DNA from: Paludibacteraceae bacterium
GTDB lineage: Bacteria; Bacteroidota; Bacteroidia; Bacteroidales; Paludibacteraceae
Reading direction: 5' to 3'
NCBI GenBank assembly: GCA_017417025.1
Contig: JAFPZY010000064.1
Coordinates: forward strand, 1-64,000
Length of the DNA stretch: 64,000 nt
In this document: one piece after another, positions 50,410 to 59,249 of the stretch
Layout: every line of letters begins with the position of its first letter
How positions within the stretch are numbered: position 1 is the stretch's first letter
Notes under the pieces: model-generated
The model's input: the letters and a program-made list of their open reading frames with translations, nothing else
The model's database searches: none
What the model was told of the DNA's origin: nothing
Position numbers and translations under genes: made by a program

Positions 50410-52236
50410 ATGTCGGACACTATCAGAAATACCATTGTGCGCTTTGCCCTCATTTTCCTCTTCGTTTTGTCGGGCTTTGTGGCTGTCCTTGTCAAGATTG
50501 TGCACATACAGACTGTCGAAAAGGATACATGGGAGACCATTGCCCGTGAGCATGCCGGCAAGGACTTCGTCATAGCCCCCAACCGCGGCAATATCCTCGA
50601 TGCCAAAGGCCGCCTGCTGGCGGGCAGTCTGCCGCAGTACTACGTCTATATGGACACGCGCGTCGAGGCTCTCCACCAGAAGCACGACAGCCTCTACCGC
50701 CTTTACGCCGACTCCATAGCCGAAGGCCTGAGCCTTATCGTCGGCGACATGAGCGCAAAGGAATACAGGCAGCGCATGGACCGCGCCTTCAGGGGCAAGA
50801 CCGTGCAGGAGCGCGATTTCCGTATATGTCCCCGCCGTGTCAATTACATGCAGCGGAAGGCCATCGGGCAGTTGCCGCTCGTCAAGCGCGGCTACTACAA
50901 GAGCGGCTTCCACTACGAGCAGCAGCACCGCCGGAGCAAGCCTTACGGCAGCCTGGGCAGCCGCACCATCGGAGGCATCTACGGCGAAGGCGGCAATGGC
51001 AAGTCGGGCCTCGAGAAGTACTACGACGAATACCTGCGCGGCAAAGAGGGGCTCTCCATACGCCAGAAAGTGGCGGGCGAGTGGGAAAAGATTCCCGAGA
51101 TTGAGGCGGAAGACGGCTGCGACATCATCACCACTCTCGATGCCGACCTGCTCGACATCTGCGAGACTGCGCTCAGGCAGAGGCTTGCGCGCACTTCCGC
51201 CGACTGGGGCTGCTGTATCCTCATGGAGGTGAAGACGGGGGCGGTGAAGGCGGTGTGCAACCTCGACAGGACGGCGGACGGAGACTACGAAGAGAACATC
51301 AACCATGCCGCTATACGTGTCGAGCCGGGCTCCACCTTCAAGACTGTCAGCCTCACTGCCGTGCTCGACGACGGCAAAGCCTCGCTCGACGACACCCTCC
51401 GCGTTTACCGGAACGGCTGGACCTACCACGATGCGCGCCACACCGACTCGCACCCCAAGGACACTGTCTATACAGTGCGGAGCGCGCTCGCCGTGTCAAG
51501 CAACATCGCTTTCGCCAAACTCGTCACCGAAAGCTACGAGAAGAAGGCGGAGAAGTTCGTGAACAAGCTTGGCAGAATGGGCCTGCGCGACGGCTTCAGG
51601 GTCGAAATCCCGGGTGCATCCGCTCCGCGCATCGACGTGCCTAACGACGCGGTCACCCTCTCCAAGATGGCTTACGGCTACTCCGTCGAACTCAGCCCGC
51701 TGCAGATTGCGGCTTTCTACAACGGCATAGCCAACGGAGGGCACATGGTGCGCCCGATGCTGGTGCGGACCGTCATGAAAGACGGGGCTCCCGTCAAGGA
51801 ATACGGCACCGAAACTATCTCCACCCTCTGCCGGCAGTCCACTTTGCGCGACGTACAGGCTGCCCTCCACGACGTGGTCTGGGACAATGACCTCGGCACC
51901 GCCTCCGTCCTCAAATGGCAGGGGCGGACCATCTACCGGAAAGCCCAGAGCGACCTTGTACACATAGCGGGCAAAACAGGCACGGCGCAGCTCTTCCACC
52001 ACGGGCGTTACCACAGCGACGAGCACCGCATGACCTTCGTCGGCTACTTCCCCGAAGAAGCCCCCGAATACACTTGCCTCTGCATGATTGAACACCCGCG
52101 CAACAAAGGGGCCTACGATGCCGGATTCGACTGCGGCACGGTCGTCAGGCGGATCGCGGAACAGACAATGGCTTACGCCGGCGAATACCGCTGGAGCAAA
52201 GGCCGGTGGATATGGACAAAAACATGCAACGACTAA
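50410..52236 (+). CDS. ftsI: Septal penicillin-binding transpeptidase FtsI (PBP3 type), without PASTA domain
   Basis: The 608-residue protein has an N-terminal membrane anchor (about residues 10-32), a dimer domain with VIAPNRGNILDAKGRLLAGS, and a transpeptidase domain with the three active motifs STFK (in EPGSTFKTV, near 303), SSN (in AVSSNIAFAK) and KTG (in IAGKTGTAQ). It crosslinks peptidoglycan at the septum with FtsW. Bacteroidales members usually have about 700 residues with a C-terminal PASTA domain; here the protein ends at RWIWTKTCND shortly after the transpeptidase domain, so that domain is missing. Confidence 0.94.
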   Translation: MSDTIRNTIVRFALIFLFVLSGFVAVLVKIVHIQTVEKDTWETIAREHAGKDFVIAPNRGNILDAKGRLLAGSLPQYYVYMDTRVEALHQKHDSLYRLYADSIAEGLSLIVGDMSAKEYRQRMDRAFRGKTVQERDFRICPRRVNYMQRKAIGQLPLVKRGYYKSGFHYEQQHRRSKPYGSLGSRTIGGIYGEGGNGKSGLEKYYDEYLRGKEGLSIRQKVAGEWEKIPEIEAEDGCDIITTLDADLLDICETALRQRLARTSADWGCCILMEVKTGAVKAVCNLDRTADGDYEENINHAAIRVEPGSTFKTVSLTAVLDDGKASLDDTLRVYRNGWTYHDARHTDSHPKDTVYTVRSALAVSSNIAFAKLVTESYEKKAEKFVNKLGRMGLRDGFRVEIPGASAPRIDVPNDAVTLSKMAYGYSVELSPLQIAAFYNGIANGGHMVRPMLVRTVMKDGAPVKEYGTETISTLCRQSTLRDVQAALHDVVWDNDLGTASVLKWQGRTIYRKAQSDLVHIAGKTGTAQLFHHGRYHSDEHRMTFVGYFPEEAPEYTCLCMIEHPRNKGAYDAGFDCGTVVRRIAEQTMAYAGEYRWSKGRWIWTKTCND

Positions 52237-52248
52237 ATACATACGACT

Positions 52249-53715
52249 ATGACACTCAAAGAACTGACAGCTGATTTGCGTCCCCTCCAACTTGTCGGGG
52301 ACATGGACATCGAGATAAAAGACATACAGTTCGACTCGCGCAAAGTGACTGCGGGCAGCCTCTTTGTCGCTACGCGCGGCACTGCCGTGGACGGACACGA
52401 CTTCATTCCTGCCGCCCTCCAAAGCGGCGCGGCGGCTGTCGTCTGCGAGCAACTCCCTGAAGACACCGGCAAGGCGGCGTTTGTCCTTGTCCGCAACTCG
52501 CAGCAGGCTCTCGGTCTGCTGGCTTCCCGCTGGTTCGGGCTCCCCTCCGGGCAACTGACGCTGGTCGGCGTTACGGGCACCAACGGCAAAACCACCATCG
52601 CCACGCTGCTCTATAAGCTTGTCCGCGCACTCGGACACAAGGCCGGCCTCCTCTCCACCGTCTGCAACTACATCGAGGACACCCCTGTCCCCGCTACGCA
52701 CACCACTCCCGACGCGCTCGAACTCAACGGCCTGCTGCGCCGCATGGTTGACGCGGGCTGCGAGTACTGCTTCATGGAGGTCTCCTCGCACGCGGTTGCA
52801 CAGGAGCGCATTGCCGGACTGGACTTCAACGGGGCTCTCTTCACCAATCTCACACGCGACCATATCGACTTCCACAAGACTTTCGACAACTACCGCGACA
52901 CCAAGAAACGCTTCTTCGACGAACTGAAAGCCGAGGCACTTGTCGCGGGCGGAGCATCCGTGCACACTTTCGCCGTCACCAACAAGGACGACAAGAACGG
53001 CATCGTCATGGTCCAGAACACTAAGGCTGACATTCACACCTACTCGACACGCTCGCTCGCTGATTATCAGGGCATGATACTCGAAGAGGGCTTCGACGGC
53101 ATGCTCCTCGCCATCAACCGCCGCGAGGTCTTTGTCCCTCTCGTGGGCCGCTTCAACGCCAGCAACCTGCTATGCATATACGGGGCTGCCGTCTGCCTGG
53201 GTTTCAGCTCTGACGACGTGCTGCGTGTCCTCTCTACCCTGCAGCCCGTCAACGGACGCTTCGAGGCGGTGCGCTCGCCTAAGGGCTGGACTGCCATCGT
53301 GGACTACGCTCACACCCCGGATGCTGTGGAGAACGTCATCAACACCATCAACGAGATAAGGCGGGGCAAACTCATTACTGTGGTCGGCTGCGGGGGCAAC
53401 CGCGACAAGGGCAAGCGTCCTATGATGGCGCAGATTGCCAAGCGGGGCTCCGACCAGCTCATCCTCACTTCCGACAACCCGCGTGACGAAGAGCCCGCGG
53501 ACATTCTCCGCGACATGGCGGCAGGCCTGACTGACGACGAACTGCGCAGCACGCTCATCATCGAGGACCGTGCCTCTGCTATCAAGACAGCATGCCTTAT
53601 CGCGCAGAATGACGATGTCATTCTCATCGCCGGCAAAGGACATGAGGACTATCAGATTATCAAAGGCGTAAAGCACCACTTCGACGACCACGAAGAGGTC
53701 CGCAAGTATGTGTAA
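52249..53715 (+). CDS. murE: UDP-MurNAc-L-alanyl-D-glutamate--meso-diaminopimelate ligase
   Basis: MurE adds the third residue of the stem peptide. The 488-residue sequence has the N-terminal domain (IQFDSRKVTAGSLFVATRGTAVDGHDFI), the ATP loop GVTGTNGKTTIATLL near residue 110, the carbamylated Lys region and the C-terminal motif SDNPRDEEPADIL. The DNPR sequence is the known selector for meso-diaminopimelate, so the cell wall is of the DAP type. Length is normal. Twelve bases separate it from ftsI. Confidence 0.97.
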   Translation: MTLKELTADLRPLQLVGDMDIEIKDIQFDSRKVTAGSLFVATRGTAVDGHDFIPAALQSGAAAVVCEQLPEDTGKAAFVLVRNSQQALGLLASRWFGLPSGQLTLVGVTGTNGKTTIATLLYKLVRALGHKAGLLSTVCNYIEDTPVPATHTTPDALELNGLLRRMVDAGCEYCFMEVSSHAVAQERIAGLDFNGALFTNLTRDHIDFHKTFDNYRDTKKRFFDELKAEALVAGGASVHTFAVTNKDDKNGIVMVQNTKADIHTYSTRSLADYQGMILEEGFDGMLLAINRREVFVPLVGRFNASNLLCIYGAAVCLGFSSDDVLRVLSTLQPVNGRFEAVRSPKGWTAIVDYAHTPDAVENVINTINEIRRGKLITVVGCGGNRDKGKRPMMAQIAKRGSDQLILTSDNPRDEEPADILRDMAAGLTDDELRSTLIIEDRASAIKTACLIAQNDDVILIAGKGHEDYQIIKGVKHHFDDHEEVRKYV

Positions 53716-53732
53716 CCATATAATCGGCAATC

Positions 53733-53888
53733 ATGGTATCGGCTGACACACAAATAGCATTCCTGCTCTATGACACACCTGACAATGCTGCGCAGGTGCA
53801 AGTCGTAACACGTGAGTTCTATGCGATGGTGCAGAACCGTTTCCACTTTGCCATTACCGGACAGACGGCGGCGGAGATTAACGCTTGA
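53733..53888 (+). pseudogene. Remnant of a RhuM-like virulence/toxin-type gene
   Basis: A 51-codon frame between murE and mraY ends in VTREFYAMVQNRFHFAITGQTAAEI, followed by a stop two codons later. This strongly resembles the part near the C-terminus of RhuM-family proteins (pattern I.K.FYA.VQNK.HYAI.G.TAAEI), which have about 330 residues. Upstream residues (FLLYDTPDNAAQVQ) fit the preceding linker poorly. The N-terminal part is gone and the end is cut. I infer a decayed insertion inside the cell-wall operon. The alternative is a short new ORF, which the motif match makes less likely. Confidence 0.6.
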
Positions 53889-53962
53889 TGGAACAAGAAA
53901 GAGAAGGCAGTAAGCAGGAAGGCGAAGAACTAAAATTGGAAAAAAATAAAAAATAATATACT

Positions 53963-55246
53963 ATGATTTATTATCTTTTTGACTGGTTACAGGACACATA
54001 CGGACATTTTGCCGGCGCAAGGCTGTTCGACTATATCTCCTTCCGCGCTATAGTGGCGGCGGTTATAGCCTTGCTTATGAGCGCATGGTTCGGCAAACGC
54101 TTCATCGCACTGCTGCGGCGCAAACACATCAGCGAGACGCAGCGCGACGAAAAGACCGACCCCTTCAACGTGCAGAAGAAGGGGGTCCCCACTATGGGAG
54201 GCATCGTCATTATTGTCTCTGTCCTCACCGCCGTCCTGCTTATGGGCCGCCTCGCCAATGTCTATATGCTGCTCATGGTCGTTACCACCATCTTGCTCGG
54301 GCTGCTCGGCTTCATGGACGACTACATCAAAACTTTCCGCAAAAACAAGGACGGACTGAACGGCTGGGTGAAGATAGCGGGCCAGGTGGCTCTCGGACTT
54401 ATTGTGGGGCTCACTCTCCGCTATAGCCCGCAGGCTGTGATGAACGAGACTGTGGTCACCAAAATCGAGAACAACACCGAAGTCGTCTATAAGTCGCCCG
54501 ACATCAAGTCCACACGCACCACTATCCCCTTCGTCAAGGCGCACAACGCCAACTATGCCGATCTCTTCTCCTTCCTCGGAGAACCCTGGAAGTACAAGGC
54601 CGGTTGGATTTTCTTCATCGCGCTCATAGTCTTTGTCGTGGCGGCGGTGAGCAACGGCGCTAACCTTAATGACGGCATGGACGGCATGTGTGCCGGCAAC
54701 AGCGCTATTATTGGCGTGGCGTTGCTTATGCTTGCTTATGTCAGCGGCAACACTATGCTTTCCGACTATTTCGATGTCATGTACATTCCCGGCAGCGAAG
54801 AGCTGGTTGTTTTCCTCGCTGCCTTTGTCGGTGCGCTGGTCGGTTTCTTGTGGTACAACTCCTTCCCCGCACAGATTTTCATGGGCGACACGGGCAGTCT
54901 CTGCATCGGAGGTATCATTGCCGTATCAGCCTGCATCATTCACAAGGAGCTGCTCCTTCCCATTCTCTGCGGGGTGTTCCTCATGGAGAACCTCAGTGTT
55001 ATTCTCCAGACACGCGTTTACAAATACGGCAAGCGCCGCGGCAGACACATAAGGCTATGGAAACGTACTCCTTTGCACGACCATTTCCGCACCTCTGTCG
55101 AGCAGGTGTTGCGCAACGACCCTACTTGCATCATACGCTTCAAGGGGAGCGGCGAACTGCATCACGAAAACAAAATTACCATGCGCTTCTGGCTTGTCAC
55201 TATCCTGTTGGCGGCTGTGGCCATCCTAACGCTTAAAATCAGATGA
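53963..55246 (+). CDS. mraY: Phospho-N-acetylmuramoyl-pentapeptide-transferase
   Basis: MraY transfers phospho-MurNAc-pentapeptide to undecaprenyl phosphate, forming lipid I in the inner membrane. The 427-residue protein has about ten membrane segments and the family motifs: KKGVPTMGGI near residue 73, the catalytic DDYIKTFRKNKDGL, NLNDGMDGMCAGN, FMGDTGSLCIGG and the His-rich loop GRHIRLWKRTPLHDHF. A periplasmic insertion (about residues 160-190) is usual in Bacteroidota. It overlaps murD by four bases. Confidence 0.97.
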   Translation: MIYYLFDWLQDTYGHFAGARLFDYISFRAIVAAVIALLMSAWFGKRFIALLRRKHISETQRDEKTDPFNVQKKGVPTMGGIVIIVSVLTAVLLMGRLANVYMLLMVVTTILLGLLGFMDDYIKTFRKNKDGLNGWVKIAGQVALGLIVGLTLRYSPQAVMNETVVTKIENNTEVVYKSPDIKSTRTTIPFVKAHNANYADLFSFLGEPWKYKAGWIFFIALIVFVVAAVSNGANLNDGMDGMCAGNSAIIGVALLMLAYVSGNTMLSDYFDVMYIPGSEELVVFLAAFVGALVGFLWYNSFPAQIFMGDTGSLCIGGIIAVSACIIHKELLLPILCGVFLMENLSVILQTRVYKYGKRRGRHIRLWKRTPLHDHFRTSVEQVLRNDPTCIIRFKGSGELHHENKITMRFWLVTILLAAVAILTLKIR

Positions 55247-56604
55247 TTATGAAAAGGCTTGTTATACTCGGAGCAGGCGAAAGCGGCTGCGGAGCCGCTG
55301 TCCTGGGCAAGGCGAAAGGCTACGATGTCTTTGTCAGCGACATGGGCGGGATTAAGCCCGCGTATATGGCTCTGCTTGAGCACAACGGCATTGCCTTTGA
55401 GCAGAATGGCCATACCGAATCGCTCATACTCTCCGCCGACGAGGTCGTCAAAAGTCCGGGCATACCCGACAATGCACCGCTCATACTCAAACTCCGCGGA
55501 CAGGGCACACCCGTCATATCAGAGATAGAGTTCGCAGCGCGGTACACGGGGGCCAAAATGATATGCATCACCGGCTCTAACGGCAAGACTACCACCACAT
55601 CCCTTGTCTTCGACATCCTCCGCCGCGCAGGGCTCGATGTCGGCTTGGCAGGGAACATCGGCAACAGCCTTGCACTGCAGGTCGCGCAGCAGGACCATGA
55701 GTACTATGTCATCGAACTCAGCTCCTTCCAGCTCGACAACATGTACGACTTCAAGGCGGACATAGCCATTCTGCTTAACATCACACCTGACCACCTTGAC
55801 CGTTACGACTACTACTTCCAGAACTACGTGGACGCTAAGTTCCGCATCACACGCAACCAGACAGGCAAGGACGCTTTCATCTACTGGGCTGACGACCCTG
55901 TTATCGACCGCGAGATTGCACGTCTCCGCCCGCAGGCTACGCTTTACCCCTTCGGCAGCAGCAGAAACAACATTGCCTACACCGACGGCAACTGCCTCGT
56001 CGTCGCTGCCCCGCAGGCGGCTCAGCCGCTGCGTATCCCGCTGGAGGAACTTAGTCTTCAGGGGCTGCACAACCGCCAGAACTCAATGGCTGCGTCTATT
56101 GCCGCGCAGATACTTCACATAAAGAATGAAACAATACGCGAGGCGCTCACATCTTTCCCCGGTGTCCCCCACCGCCTCCAGTATGTGGCTACCGTGCGTG
56201 ACGTGCGCTTCATCAACGACTCCAAAGCCACCAACGTCAATAGCTGCTGGTATGCTCTTGAGGCGATGACAACCCCCACTGTACTTATCCTCGGCGGAAA
56301 AGACAAAGGCAACGACTATAGCGAAATCGACGCGCTCGTCCGCCGCAAGTGTCACACACTCGTCTTCATGGGCCTGCACAACGAGAAACTCCGGGAGCAC
56401 TTCGGCTCCGGCTTCACCACCGATACCGGACTACCGCTTAATATCATCGACACCGACAACCTGCAGGACGCTGTGCGCGGCGCATACAGTGCCGCACGGC
56501 CTGGCGACACGGTCCTGCTCTCGCCCTGTTGCGCAAGTTTCGACCTGTTCAGCAGCTATGAAGACCGTGGTGAACAGTTCATGAATGCCGTCAGAGCCTT
56601 ATGA
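55243..56604 (+). CDS. murD: UDP-N-acetylmuramoyl-L-alanine--D-glutamate ligase
   Basis: MurD adds D-glutamate to UDP-MurNAc-L-Ala. The 453-residue protein starts with the Rossmann-like VILGAGESGCGAAVLGKAKG, then has the ATP loop ITGSNGKTTTTSL near residue 112, the YYVIELSSFQLD motif, LNITPDHLDRYD and the C-terminal INDSKATNVNS motif. Length is normal. It starts at ATG 55243 (ATGA overlap with mraY); ATG 55249 is a possible second start. The stop overlaps the ftsW start by four bases. Confidence 0.97.
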   Translation: MIMKRLVILGAGESGCGAAVLGKAKGYDVFVSDMGGIKPAYMALLEHNGIAFEQNGHTESLILSADEVVKSPGIPDNAPLILKLRGQGTPVISEIEFAARYTGAKMICITGSNGKTTTTSLVFDILRRAGLDVGLAGNIGNSLALQVAQQDHEYYVIELSSFQLDNMYDFKADIAILLNITPDHLDRYDYYFQNYVDAKFRITRNQTGKDAFIYWADDPVIDREIARLRPQATLYPFGSSRNNIAYTDGNCLVVAAPQAAQPLRIPLEELSLQGLHNRQNSMAASIAAQILHIKNETIREALTSFPGVPHRLQYVATVRDVRFINDSKATNVNSCWYALEAMTTPTVLILGGKDKGNDYSEIDALVRRKCHTLVFMGLHNEKLREHFGSGFTTDTGLPLNIIDTDNLQDAVRGAYSAARPGDTVLLSPCCASFDLFSSYEDRGEQFMNAVRAL

Positions 56605-57893
56605 AACCCGTTATCTTCGATAGGCAGTACAACGACCGCCCCCTCTGGGTCCTTTTCTTCATCCTTATCGGGGTCGCGGTCATAGCCTTGTTCTCAGCTG
56701 GCAGCACGCTTGCTTACAAGCACGACTCCCTCCTCGGGCCCGTCGCCCAGCAGACCCTTTTCCTCCTTGCGGGAGTGGTGGTGGCCTATCTGGTGCAGTA
56801 CCTGCCCACGTGGTCCATACGCCTCGGCGGGGTGCTCATTCTCGCCTTGTCGGTCCTGTGTCTCTATATAATGATAATCCCTGGCAACCCCTTCAGTGTC
56901 GAACTTAACGGAGCGGTGCGATGGTTCAACTTCTTCGGCATACGCTTCCAGCCCTCCGAACTGGCCAAACTGGGGCTTATCATTGTCGTCTCCGACATGC
57001 TCACGCGCCGCGGGACGGACGAAGAGAAAAAGAAACGCTTCTTCTGGTCGCTCGGGCTCACTGTCGTCACCTGCCTGCCCATCTTTATGAACAATCTCTC
57101 TACGGCGCTGCTGCTTGCTTTTATCGTCTTGCTCATGTGGATTCTCTCCTGCCAGCCGCCTAAGTATATCCTTTCTGTCATCGGCACTGTGCTTGTCGTT
57201 CTCCTCGTCGGCTACTCCGTTATCGAGTTCGGATACGTGCGCCCTCACCGCTCTCTCGGCGGGCCGTTCAAGCGTGCCGTTACGCAGGTCAAGCGCGTGG
57301 ACGCGCTCATAGAGGAGATGAAGCAGCCGAAGGGGGAGTTTCGGCTCAACGACCAAAACTACCAGCGCAGCATTGCCAAAGTCGCAGTCATGCGGGGGGG
57401 CAAAACGCCTTTCGGGGTCTTCCCCGGCAACAGTCAGGAGCGTGACTTCCTCCCGCTCGCTTACGCCGACTATATCTTTGCCATCATTGTCGAGGAAACG
57501 GGAGTTGTCGGTGCCTTCTTCCTTATGCTCCTCTATCTCTCCATTCTCGGCAGGGCTTGCTATGTCTCAAGCCGCTATGAGGACTATGCGGCTATGCTGA
57601 TGATGATGGGGCTGGCACTCATGCTTACATGCCAGGCTCTGGTCAGCATGGCGGTCGCTGTGGGGCTCGGACCCGTCACAGGACAGCCGCTGCCGCTTGT
57701 CTCAAGGGGGGGGACAAGCGCTATTGTCACTGCCCTCTATTTTGGCATTATGATGTGCGTCGCGCGCGAGCAGAACATGCTCAAGGCGCGCAGGGATGCC
57801 TCTGTCGAAGACAATCTCAGACATATTCCCGAAATACGTCTGGACGAAGATACAAAAAAGAATACCAACAACTTACCCGAAATACAGCTATGA
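56601..57893 (+). CDS. ftsW: SEDS-family peptidoglycan glycosyltransferase FtsW
   Basis: FtsW polymerises glycan strands at the septum together with FtsI. The 430-residue protein has about ten membrane segments, the NGAVRWFNFFGIRFQPSELAKLG motif of SEDS proteins (catalytic-loop region further on, with the KTPFGVFPGNSQERDFLPLAYADYIFAIIVEE segment) and a C-terminal GQPLPLVSRGGTS motif. The cytoplasmic tail after residue 385 is charged. Its stop overlaps the murG start by four bases (ATGA). Confidence 0.95.
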   Translation: MKPVIFDRQYNDRPLWVLFFILIGVAVIALFSAGSTLAYKHDSLLGPVAQQTLFLLAGVVVAYLVQYLPTWSIRLGGVLILALSVLCLYIMIIPGNPFSVELNGAVRWFNFFGIRFQPSELAKLGLIIVVSDMLTRRGTDEEKKKRFFWSLGLTVVTCLPIFMNNLSTALLLAFIVLLMWILSCQPPKYILSVIGTVLVVLLVGYSVIEFGYVRPHRSLGGPFKRAVTQVKRVDALIEEMKQPKGEFRLNDQNYQRSIAKVAVMRGGKTPFGVFPGNSQERDFLPLAYADYIFAIIVEETGVVGAFFLMLLYLSILGRACYVSSRYEDYAAMLMMMGLALMLTCQALVSMAVAVGLGPVTGQPLPLVSRGGTSAIVTALYFGIMMCVAREQNMLKARRDASVEDNLRHIPEIRLDEDTKKNTNNLPEIQL

Positions 57894-59005
57894 AGTACCT
57901 TATCAGCGGAGGCGGAACGGGAGGACATATCTTTCCCGCCGTCAGTATAGCCAATGCTCTGTGCATGCAGGACCCCGAAGCCGACATCCTCTTTGTCGGT
58001 GCCCTCGGGCGGATGGAGATGGAGCGTGTCCCTGAAGCCGGATACCGCATCGTCGGACTGCCGGTTCGCGGCTTCAACCGCGCGCAGCCCTGGAAGAATA
58101 TCAGTGTGCTCTTCGACCTCTGGAAGTCTATGCGCATGGCTAAAAAGATAGTGCGCGACTTCCGTCCCGATGTGGCTGTCGGGGTGGGCGGATATGCTTC
58201 CGGAGCGGCTATGAAGGTTGCGGCGCAAATGGGCATTCCCGTACTCTTGCAGGAGCAGAACGGATTCGCAGGAGTCACCAACAAACTCCTCCGCAACGAT
58301 GCGGCTGTCATCTGTGTCGCCTACGAGGGTATGGAACGCTTCTTCCCTGCCGGAAAGATTGTCTTCACCGGCAATCCCGTCAGGCAGGACCTCACTATGG
58401 GCAGCAGCGAGCGCGCCATAGCCTTCTTCAACCGCGAGTTCAACGTCCGGTTTGAGGAAGGTGTGCCCACTCTGCTCATCATCGGAGGCAGTCTCGGGGC
58501 GCGCACTATCAACGAGAGCATCGCCGACGCACTTCCGCGGCTCGCCGAGTCTGGAATACAGGTCATCTGGCAGACCGGTAAAACCTACTACGACAAGTGC
58601 CGCAATGCCCTTGACGCGGTCTTCGGCGCGGAGAACATCGTCTGCACGCCTTTCCTGCACAACATGCCCGACTGCTATGCGCTGGCCGACCTTGTCATAT
58701 CGCGCGCGGGGGCTTCGTCCATCAGCGAAATCTGTCTGCTCGGCAAGGCATCCATACTGGTCCCCTCGCCTAATGTGGCGGAAGACCACCAGACACACAA
58801 CGCTATGGCGCTTGTCAATAGGCAGGCGGCGGTACTTGTCAAAGATGCTGACGCGGGCAAGGCGCTGGTGCTTAATGCCCTCACCCTTATCAACGACCGC
58901 GAGAAGCTCGGGCTGCTTGAGCAGAACGCCGCCATGCTCGGCTGTCCTGACTCTGCCGACCGCATCGCACAGGAGGTACGCAAGCTCGCCGGAGCACGTA
59001 AATGA
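57890..59005 (+). CDS. murG: Lipid II synthase: UDP-GlcNAc transferase MurG
   Basis: MurG adds N-acetylglucosamine to lipid I on the inner face of the membrane. The 371-residue protein starts MKYLISGGGTGGHIFPAVSIANAL with the glycine loop, has VGVGGYASGAAMKVAAQMGIPVLLQEQNGFAGVTNKLL, and the C-terminal donor-site motif ISRAGASSISEICLLGKASILVPSPNVAEDHQ. Length is normal. I start it at ATG 57890, overlapping ftsW; the longer frame runs inside ftsW. It is the last gene of the unbroken cluster: murC, ftsQ, ftsA and ftsZ do not follow. Confidence 0.96.
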   Translation: MKYLISGGGTGGHIFPAVSIANALCMQDPEADILFVGALGRMEMERVPEAGYRIVGLPVRGFNRAQPWKNISVLFDLWKSMRMAKKIVRDFRPDVAVGVGGYASGAAMKVAAQMGIPVLLQEQNGFAGVTNKLLRNDAAVICVAYEGMERFFPAGKIVFTGNPVRQDLTMGSSERAIAFFNREFNVRFEEGVPTLLIIGGSLGARTINESIADALPRLAESGIQVIWQTGKTYYDKCRNALDAVFGAENIVCTPFLHNMPDCYALADLVISRAGASSISEICLLGKASILVPSPNVAEDHQTHNAMALVNRQAAVLVKDADAGKALVLNALTLINDREKLGLLEQNAAMLGCPDSADRIAQEVRKLAGARK

Positions 59006-59021
59006 GCCCGCTGCTTTTCAG

Positions 59022-59111
59022 CTACCCTTGCGCTACCCTTAGGCTACCCTTGCGCCTGCCCTCGCAGTACCCTCACAGTACCCTCATAGTACCCTCGCAG
59101 TACCCTCGCAG
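59022..59111. repeat. 11-bp tandem array, 8 units (CTACCCTTGCG / GTACCCTCGCA)
   Basis: TACCCT (once TGCCCT) begins at 59023, 59034, 59045, 59057, 59068, 59079, 59090 and 59101: 11-bp steps with a single 12-bp step. The first three units have CTTGCG or CTTAGG ends, the later ones CTCGCA, CTCACA or CTCATA. It is the longest array of this period in the window and starts 17 bases after murG. Confidence 0.9.
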
Positions 59112-59192
59112 CGGCTTCGCCTTATGGCTCCCGCACATGCGGCTCTCTGCGCAAGGCCGACTCGCGAATCTTGCGATTTTTCTGCAAAAAGA

Positions 59193-59224
59193 CTTGCGGG
59201 AGACAAAAATAAATACTAACTTTG
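59193..59224 (+). promoter_or_regulatory. Bacteroidota-type promoter for the MurF-like/Alr gene
   Basis: CTTG (59193-59196), 20 bases, then TAACTTTG (59217-59224), about 25 bases before the ATG at 59250. It makes this gene independent of the division cluster. Confidence 0.68.
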
Positions 59225-59249
59225 CAGCGGATATTTTGACCTACACAAC

